A DNA stretch of 24,824 nt from NCBI GenBank assembly GCA_913773715.1, contig CAJYHD010000120.1:1-24824 (forward strand). Direction: 5' to 3'. Position numbers and translations under genes: made by a program. The notes beneath the pieces were generated by a model, which worked only from the letters and a program-made list of their open reading frames with translations, was not told the origin of the DNA and did not search any database. This document shows positions 21,106 through 24,824 of this stretch, piece after piece (positions within the stretch are counted from its first letter, which is position 1; every line of letters begins with the position of its first letter). Source of the DNA: an uncultured Sphingobium sp. (GTDB lineage: Bacteria; Pseudomonadota; Alphaproteobacteria; Sphingomonadales; Sphingomonadaceae).

Positions 21106-21369
21106 TCAGACGCCATTCTCATTCGCTGCCACGATCAACGGCGGGGCCGCTGGCGTCGGCGCTGGAGCTGTTTCGAACGGATAGATGTCGGGCCGCAGGA
21201 GGTGTCGCGAAACCCCGCTATCCTCTTCCATTCCAATCACATGCTCCGGCGGACACTTCTTCATGACATTGAGCCAATAGTGGACCGTCGGCTGTGTGAC
21301 GCCGCGATTCCGCGCCGTCTGCGACTGTCCGCCTTGTTGGCGGACTGCCAGCAGCAGTGCTTCATGCAT
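21106..21369 (-). CDS. Cro/YdaS-like HTH regulator
   Basis: The 87-aa product comes from the ATG at 21369, which has GGAG 6 nt upstream. ALLLAVRQQGGQSQTARNRGVTQPTVHYWLN is a helix-turn-helix of the YdaS/Cro type, followed by CPPEHVIGMEEDSGVSRHLLRPDIYP, the family's usual tail. It is divergent from the XRE repressor across a 103-bp operator region and should act as the lytic-side regulator, repressing the repressor promoter. It is the first gene of the leftward early operon. Confidence 0.86.
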   Translation of the reverse strand: MHEALLLAVRQQGGQSQTARNRGVTQPTVHYWLNVMKKCPPEHVIGMEEDSGVSRHLLRPDIYPFETAPAPTPAAPPLIVAANENGV

Positions 21370-21394
21370 GGTCGGCTCCGAGTCCATACATGAC

Positions 21395-21422
21395 ACTATA
21401 GACATCTCTATAGGCTAGTCAA
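21395..21422 (-). promoter_or_regulatory. Early leftward promoter (cro operon)
   Basis: On the minus strand TTGACT (21422-21417) and TATAGT (21400-21395) are 16 bp apart, close to sigma-70 consensus. Predicted start is near 21388, leaving ~20 nt with a GGAG ribosome site before the cro ATG. Operator 1 covers the -10 element and part of the spacer, so repressor binding would shut it off. Confidence 0.7.
21396..21413. promoter_or_regulatory. Operator 1 (immunity region)
   Basis: CTATAGA-N4-TCTATAG is a perfect 18-bp inverted repeat overlapping the -10 of the leftward early promoter. Operator 2 (21443-21460) shares the half-site and spacing. It is the probable target of the XRE repressor, the Cro-like protein, or both. 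Confidence 0.75.
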
Positions 21423-21442
21423 TGAGAGGACTATGTGGCGAT

Positions 21443-21460
21443 CTATAAATTTGTCTATAG
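21443..21460. promoter_or_regulatory. Operator 2 and putative repressor promoter
   Basis: CTATAAA-N4-TCTATAG differs from operator 1 by one base in the left arm. Centres of the two operators are 47 bp apart. A TATAGT (21456-21461) on the plus strand inside it could be the -10 of the repressor promoter, giving a start ~5 nt before the repressor ATG. No good -35 is seen, so activation or weak basal activity is likely. Confidence 0.6.
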
Positions 21461-21472
21461 TTTGGCGCGCCG

Positions 21473-21958
21473 ATGATCGGCGACCGCATCCTCATACGTC
21501 TGGCATTGCTAGGTAAAAGCCAATCGTGGTTGGCCAGGCAGGTCGGCCTTCGTCAGCCGACGATCAACGCCCTTGTGCGCGGGACATCGCAATCCTCCGT
21601 CCACCTCCATAAGATCGCCCGCGCGCTCGGCACGACAGTCGATTATCTTACCGGCGAGACGGACGACCCCGATGAAAACGCGCCCCCGCCCGCGCCAGCG
21701 GGGGCTACGGCCATCATGATGCCGATGGTCCTCCCCCCGACCCCGGCGCTGAAGCGCATGTTCGACGGCATGTTGAAGCTGGTCGATCAGGGTGCCACGT
21801 CGGACGAGCAAGCTCTGCAGCTTGCTGAGATGCTTCCCATCGCGCTGTCGCGCGTGCGAGATCTTCACTTCGGTTCGCCGGGGCACCTGGTCCCGATCGA
21901 GCCGACAGCATCAGACGATGCAGTGCCCGCCACCGCTCATCCCGTATCGACACGATGA
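21473..21958 (+). CDS. XRE-family phage repressor (CI/C-like), no peptidase domain
   Basis: This 161-aa protein has residues ~1-65 forming a helix-turn-helix (SQSWLARQVGLRQPTINALV, then HKIARALGTTVDYLTGETDD). A Pro/Ala linker and a helical C-terminal part (LKRMFDGMLKLVDQG, EQALQLAEMLPIALSRV) follow. There is no S24/LexA Ser-Lys peptidase, so RecA-stimulated self-cleavage is not expected; P2 repressor C is also non-SOS. No ribosome site precedes the ATG, and the promoter prediction would make the message nearly leaderless, as for lambda cI. The stop overlaps a 30-aa micro-ORF (ATGA). Confidence 0.88.
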   Translation: MIGDRILIRLALLGKSQSWLARQVGLRQPTINALVRGTSQSSVHLHKIARALGTTVDYLTGETDDPDENAPPPAPAGATAIMMPMVLPPTPALKRMFDGMLKLVDQGATSDEQALQLAEMLPIALSRVRDLHFGSPGHLVPIEPTASDDAVPATAHPVSTR

Positions 21959-22047
21959 CCGAGCACTCTATGTCGCACGGCCGACACCCATACTCGCAGG
22001 CCGGGATGGACCGATACACCTCGTCGGTCATATCCGGCCGCCCATGA
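21955..22047 (+). CDS. 30-aa micro-ORF linking repressor and LuxR-type gene
   Basis: MTEHSMSHGRHPYSQAGMDR and ten further residues are encoded. The ATG overlaps the repressor stop (ATGA 21955-21958) and its TGA overlaps the next gene's ATG (ATGA 22044-22047). The downstream gene has no ribosome site of its own. Translation of this frame would couple repressor synthesis to the membrane-anchored regulator. It has three His residues but no recognised domain. Confidence 0.52.
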   Translation: MTEHSMSHGRHPYSQAGMDRYTSSVISGRP

Positions 22048-22523
22048 CCGTAGAACCCGCGTCACGTTTGAGCCCCCGCCAGCGGGAGTGCCTTCGTTTG
22101 GTGTGGGAGCGCCGCACGTCGAAGGAAATCGCGGTCGAGCTCGGCATCAGCGCGGCGACGGTTGACGGGTACATCAAGGAGGCGATGGAACAGCTGGGCG
22201 CGCGCAACAGGCGCGAGGCGGCGGCGATCGCCTTTGGATCGGCGCCGATCACGCCCCCCGATAAAACGGGGGACGAATCTCCGGGGGTGGTGGCCCCGGA
22301 CCCCGCGCCGATAGCCCCCGTGGCGTCGACGAAGACGCCTTTCTGGCCGCAGCCCAATCGCAACCGGCAACCAGATACGCAGTCGCTCGGACAGGTCCTG
22401 CGCCAGATCGCGATCATCGCGATCGGCTCCATGATCGCCCTGTCTCTGGCGCTGTCCCTGGGTTCCACGGTTCCGTCGCTGCTGCGGCCGGCGCTGCACA
22501 CCTTCGATCGACTGACGAAATAG
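22044..22523 (+). CDS. Membrane-anchored LuxR-type HTH regulator
   Basis: The protein is 159 aa long. Residues 8-65 (RLSPRQRECLRLVWERRTSK, EIAVELGISAATVDGYIKEA, GARNRREAA) are a complete LuxR/GerE DNA-binding domain without a receiver or autoinducer domain. A disordered Pro-rich linker (66-118) leads to one hydrophobic helix (~120-141, IAIIAIGSMIALSLALSL) and a short tail. The DNA-binding domain would be cytoplasmic and tethered to the membrane. The gene follows the immunity repressor through a coupled micro-ORF, so it should be expressed in the lysogen. Targets are unknown. A longer frame starting at 21792 is repressor sequence out of frame. Confidence 0.85.
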   Translation: MTVEPASRLSPRQRECLRLVWERRTSKEIAVELGISAATVDGYIKEAMEQLGARNRREAAAIAFGSAPITPPDKTGDESPGVVAPDPAPIAPVASTKTPFWPQPNRNRQPDTQSLGQVLRQIAIIAIGSMIALSLALSLGSTVPSLLRPALHTFDRLTK

Positions 22524-22525
22524 TC

Positions 22526-22542
22526 GCGGGGGCCTCCCCCGC
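22526..22542 (+). terminator. 7-bp GC hairpin after LuxR-type gene
   Basis: GCGGGGG-CCT-CCCCCGC directly follows the stop. There is no T-run, and the ribosome site of the next gene (GGGGAGA) starts ~2 nt after the stem. It may attenuate transcription or limit translation of the next gene. Confidence 0.4.
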
Positions 22543-22555
22543 CGGGGAGATCGAC

Positions 22556-22906
22556 GTGACCAAATTTTCCACCCGCCTCGAAGTCGTGCGCTCGGTCGGA
22601 GCGCCGCTGTGCGAGGCTGAAAAGCATCTCGACGCCGCCTTCGCCCTGCTGGCGCAGGTGCAGATCGCGGCGGTCGAAGGACGCGAGAAGGCCCGCCTGC
22701 CCCTGCGTGCCGGCCATGACGCGCTCGCCCGCATCGTCGAGGCGCAGCGCAACCTGATGGCGACCCGCGACGCGGTCCACGCTGCGCATGACGGCTTCCG
22801 CGCGGTGCAGGACACGATGGGCGTCGACGGCCAGGAGTTCGGCGATCATGGCGACACGCCGCGCGAAGCCAAGGTCGGCCTGACCGTCGTGGCCAATGCG
22901 GCCTGA
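22556..22906 (+). CDS. Helical protein of unknown function, 116 aa
   Basis: The start is GTG at 22556 with GGGGAG 7 nt upstream. The protein is Ala/Glu/Arg-rich and almost wholly helical (CEAEKHLDAAFALLAQVQIA, then HDALARIVEAQRNLMATRDA), so a coiled coil or four-helix bundle is likely. The C-terminal ~28 residues are polar (GVDGQEFGDHGDTPREAK). It has no membrane segment. It lies between two membrane-associated products in the lysogenic operon and might bridge them. Family not recognised. Confidence 0.7.
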   Translation: MTKFSTRLEVVRSVGAPLCEAEKHLDAAFALLAQVQIAAVEGREKARLPLRAGHDALARIVEAQRNLMATRDAVHAAHDGFRAVQDTMGVDGQEFGDHGDTPREAKVGLTVVANAA

Positions 22907-22953
22907 TAAGGCCCTGTTGACTTGCCACGGACAGCGGCCCGAAGGGATGAGGC

Positions 22954-23418
22954 ATGAGCCTGTTCCTCTTCCTCGCGGTGCTGGGGCTGTCCTGTCTGTA
23001 CGCCCTGGCGCGCGGTGGTGCGCCGGAGCGGATCGCCGGCGGGCTGTATCTGGCCGCGTTCGCGGTGGACGAGCTGGTGCACCGGACGATCGACGGGAGC
23101 AGCTATGCCACGGTCGAAATGGGATCCTTCCTGCTCGACCTGGTGCTGTTGCTGGCGCTGATCCTGCTGGCCTGGCGATCGACACGTCACTGGACGCAAT
23201 GGGTCGCCGGCTGGCAACTGGCGGCCGTGGTCGCGCACCTGGCCAAGCTGATCGATCCGACGATGCATGCGACCGGCTATGCGTTCCAGGCGCAGGTCTG
23301 GTCCTATCCCATCGTGATAACGACCGCGATCGGCGCATGGCGCTATCGCGATCGCCTCGCGGCCGGGATAGTCGAGGCGGACTGGAAAACGCTGGCGGGA
23401 TCGCCGATCGCCGGCTGA
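22954..23418 (+). CDS. Five-helix integral membrane protein
   Basis: The protein has 154 aa. Hydrophobic segments lie near residues 1-19, 26-41, 57-74, 82-98 and 114-129. Conserved-looking polar residues sit at helix ends (DELVHRTIDG, HLAKLIDPTMHATGY). The GAGG before the ATG is a fair ribosome site. Presence in the immunity-side operon suggests lysogenic conversion, such as blocking DNA entry of related phages, but nothing in the sequence proves it. It does not resemble a holin, being late in a repressor operon and lacking a charged tail. Confidence 0.8.
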   Translation: MSLFLFLAVLGLSCLYALARGGAPERIAGGLYLAAFAVDELVHRTIDGSSYATVEMGSFLLDLVLLLALILLAWRSTRHWTQWVAGWQLAAVVAHLAKLIDPTMHATGYAFQAQVWSYPIVITTAIGAWRYRDRLAAGIVEADWKTLAGSPIAG

Positions 23419-23431
23419 CGGAGCCTTGGCT

Positions 23432-23785
23432 ATGATCCGCGTCGAACGCGCGCGGCTCGCGGCCGAGATGTACGCGGCGCGACGGGAGCGCGACGCGGCC
23501 TTTGCCGGCATCGAGGACGGTTTCGGCGAGCCCGCCTGGGACATGCTGCTGCTGCTGTATATCGCGGATGCGGAAGGACGCGCCGCAACCCGGGCGGAGC
23601 TTATCAACGCCGCCAGTGTCGAGGTGGCGATCGCCGAGCCCTATATCGGTTGGATGATATCGCAAGCTCTGGCCGCCGAGGACGAAACGGGCGCGATACG
23701 CCTGCGCGAGCCCGGCCGGGCGAAGATGAATGCTTATCTCGATCGCCTGAGTACGCGGCGAAATGACAGGAAATTCATGCATTAA
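23432..23785 (+). CDS. Winged-helix-like small protein (MarR-style fold possible)
   Basis: The 117-aa product comes from the ATG at 23432, which has GGAG 9 nt upstream. GEPAWDMLLLLYIADAEGRA, ATRAELINAASVEVAIAEPY, IGWMISQALAAEDETGAIRL and GRAKMNAYLDRL give the helix-helix-wing rhythm of a MarR-like DNA-binding protein. It follows the membrane protein by 13 nt, so the two are co-expressed. As a second regulator in the same operon it may tune it or a host promoter. Assignment is by pattern only. Confidence 0.68.
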   Translation: MIRVERARLAAEMYAARRERDAAFAGIEDGFGEPAWDMLLLLYIADAEGRAATRAELINAASVEVAIAEPYIGWMISQALAAEDETGAIRLREPGRAKMNAYLDRLSTRRNDRKFMH

Positions 23786-23814
23786 GCGCCGCTTGGCCGG
23801 GTGGGCCGGACACT

Positions 23815-23854
23815 GCCACCCGTGCAAAATCAGATTAGACTTTGCACGGGTGGC
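23815..23854. repeat. 14-bp perfect inverted repeat
   Basis: GCCACCCGTGCAAA pairs exactly with TTTGCACGGGTGGC around a 12-nt loop, 29 bp after the winged-helix gene stop. GACTTTGCA occurs at the right arm (23838-23846) and again at ~23875. There is no T-run, so it could be a terminator of a non-standard kind or an operator for one of the nearby regulators. It separates the repressor operon from the SHOCT gene. Confidence 0.55.
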
Positions 23855-23940
23855 GGGTTCCTAAGGGCGCGCAGGACTTTGCATCCAAAGTGGTCGCGAT
23901 TGTGACCGCGCCGGGCGGCAAAATTGGGGAGGACTACCGA

Positions 23941-24513
23941 ATGGCCAATGTTTCCGAAGAACTTATACGGTTAGCACAACTGCGTGACCAAGGCATTTTG
24001 ACCGATGCCGAATTCGAGACACAGAAGGCCGCTTTGCTCAAGGCGGGGTCTACGCCCCCACCGCCCGCCCTGCCTGCGCGGAAACCGCCCTCGAAGGCCG
24101 GGATTGGGTGCCTGGTACTGATCGCGATCCTCGTGGTGCTGTACGTCATCGGCAGCAACGCAAGCAGCACCGATGCGACCAAGACTGCTGAGCCGTCGAC
24201 ACCGCCGATCGCGGTCACCGCTACCCAACTTTTCCAAGCCTATGATGCCAACGAAGCTGCGGCCCAGCAGCAATATGGATCGTCCCCCCTGCTGGTGACC
24301 GGCACGATCAAATCGATCGATCTCGATTTCGGCAATGATCCGGTGGTGATGCTGAGCACGCCGAACGAATTTATGTCGGCTCACGCCAATCTGACGAAGG
24401 CGTCGCAGGCGCGTGCCTCCAGCCTGAGCAAGGGCGCGCAGATCAAGCTGCTCTGCAAGAGCGTGGCGGAGGTCGCGGGGACACCCATATTGAAGGGGTG
24501 CGATATTCAATAA
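23941..24513 (+). CDS. SHOCT domain, membrane anchor and OB-fold-like protein
   Basis: A 190-aa product starts at the ATG at 23941, preceded by GGGGAGG at 8 nt; a longer frame from 23842 lacks a ribosome site. Residues 6-34 (ELIRLAQLRDQGILTDAEFE) are a SHOCT domain, a short oligomerisation module. Residues ~53-72 are one membrane helix (GIGCLVLIAILVVLYVIGSN). Residues ~89-190 (ITATQLFQAYDANEAAAQQQ-like start, LLVTGTIKSIDLD, AQIKLLCKSV, LKGCDIQ) resemble the tRNA_anti-like OB fold. Such proteins are common in bacterial chromosomes and prophages and have no settled function. Topology predicts the OB domain outside the inner membrane. Confidence 0.82.
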   Translation: MANVSEELIRLAQLRDQGILTDAEFETQKAALLKAGSTPPPPALPARKPPSKAGIGCLVLIAILVVLYVIGSNASSTDATKTAEPSTPPIAVTATQLFQAYDANEAAAQQQYGSSPLLVTGTIKSIDLDFGNDPVVMLSTPNEFMSAHANLTKASQARASSLSKGAQIKLLCKSVAEVAGTPILKGCDIQ

Positions 24514-24555
24514 GGGGGACGGCCTGGTCGCCCCCCGCCATGGAAAGGATTACGA

Positions 24556-24792
24556 ATGTCGAATGAGCATACCGACCGTATCGAAGCCGCCCGCGTCCAT
24601 GCGGAGGGGCTGGTCGCCTCGCGAGGCATCCGGGGCAAGATCGTCTCCAACCGCCACGGCGTGACGATCGAGGTCGACCACCCCGCCAGCGATCGGCATG
24701 GTGAGAATGCGATTTCGTGGGATGAGCTCGACAAGGCCGACGACAATGTCCTGATCGAGATGATCGACGACCTGGTCGCGAACGTCGCCTAA
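24556..24792 (+). CDS. Small acidic protein, 78 aa, unknown function
   Basis: The ATG has AAAGGA 8 nt upstream. The sequence (MSNEHTDRIEAARVHAEGLV, then GVTIEVDHPASDRHGENAIS) is acidic and ends with a helix rich in Asp. It has no membrane segment or cysteine. It lies 42 nt after the SHOCT gene and 5 nt before a terminator, so it is the last gene of this unit. Confidence 0.75.
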   Translation: MSNEHTDRIEAARVHAEGLVASRGIRGKIVSNRHGVTIEVDHPASDRHGENAISWDELDKADDNVLIEMIDDLVANVA

Positions 24793-24797
24793 TATCG

Positions 24798-24821
24798 AAG
24801 GCCCCGCCGGCGCGGGGCCTT
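24798..24821 (+). terminator. Intrinsic terminator ending the rightward unit
   Basis: AAGGCCCCG (24798-24806) pairs with CGGGGCCTT (24813-24821) around CCGGCG, then the window ends in CCT. The A/T ends of the stem make it work on either strand. Confidence 0.8.
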
Positions 24822-24824
24822 CCT

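Noticed and set aside
22908..22935. Fourth Ogr palindrome
   Set aside because: CTGTTGA...GGACAG has only a partial half-site and wrong spacing compared with the three perfect copies.
22028..23827. 599-aa minus-strand frame opposite the lysogenic operon
   Set aside because: It is antisense to five genes with good starts and coupling. The sequence is low-complexity Arg/Ser/Pro and lacks domains.

Overview
The window is most of a P2-like temperate myophage genome (Peduoviridae type). The host is an alphaproteobacterium, most likely in the Sphingomonadales. This rests on the high GC content, a GapR/DUF2312 gene in the early operon, the style of the small HTH and membrane proteins, and an attachment core that copies the 3' half of a tRNA-Thr(CGT). 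These are sequence-reading inferences; no database search was run.

Region 1 (1-10216, minus strand) holds structural and lysis genes in mirror-image P2 order. Read in the direction of transcription they are O (scaffold/protease), N (capsid), M (small terminase), a small membrane protein, L (head completion), X (tail), holin, SAR-type endolysin, nested Rz/Rz1 spanins, R and S (tail completion), J and I (baseplate), a collar-type tail fibre, and a second fibre with an SGNH-esterase-like motif that runs off the left edge. The P2 genes V and W, expected between S and J, are absent there. Region 2 (10406-14310, plus strand) holds P (terminase ATPase/nuclease), Q (portal) and a DNA adenine methylase. 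A 12-bp hairpin follows, then an AT-rich island and a cos-like sequence where P2 would have its cohesive end.

Region 3 (14873-21369, minus strand) holds a winged-helix protein transcribed toward the cos candidate, an internal attP-like site, and a long early operon. In transcription order that operon is cro-like gene, small ORF, 79-aa gene, CII-like gene, ogr, small membrane proteins, hypothetical genes, gapR, more small genes, and integrase last, next to its own att core. Many junctions are 4-nt ATGA/GTGA overlaps. Region 4 (21395-24824, plus strand) is the immunity and lysogeny side. It has a divergent promoter/operator region, an XRE repressor without a peptidase domain, a 30-aa micro-ORF, a LuxR-type HTH protein with a C-terminal membrane anchor, a helical protein, a five-helix membrane protein, a winged-helix-like protein, a SHOCT/TM/OB-fold protein, a small acidic protein and a terminator.

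The clearest system is late-gene control. The Ogr-like protein has exactly the CX2C-X22-CX4C zinc signature. The window contains three identical-architecture palindromes, TGTTGT-N13-ACAACA, placed upstream of J, between the divergent O and P operons, and between Q and the methylase. Ogr is made from the early operon, so the early-to-late switch can be read from the DNA alone. The attP-like site sits between structural and early modules rather than at a prophage end. That suggests a non-integrated (circular or packaged-form) genome or tandem prophages, not a simple single lysogen.
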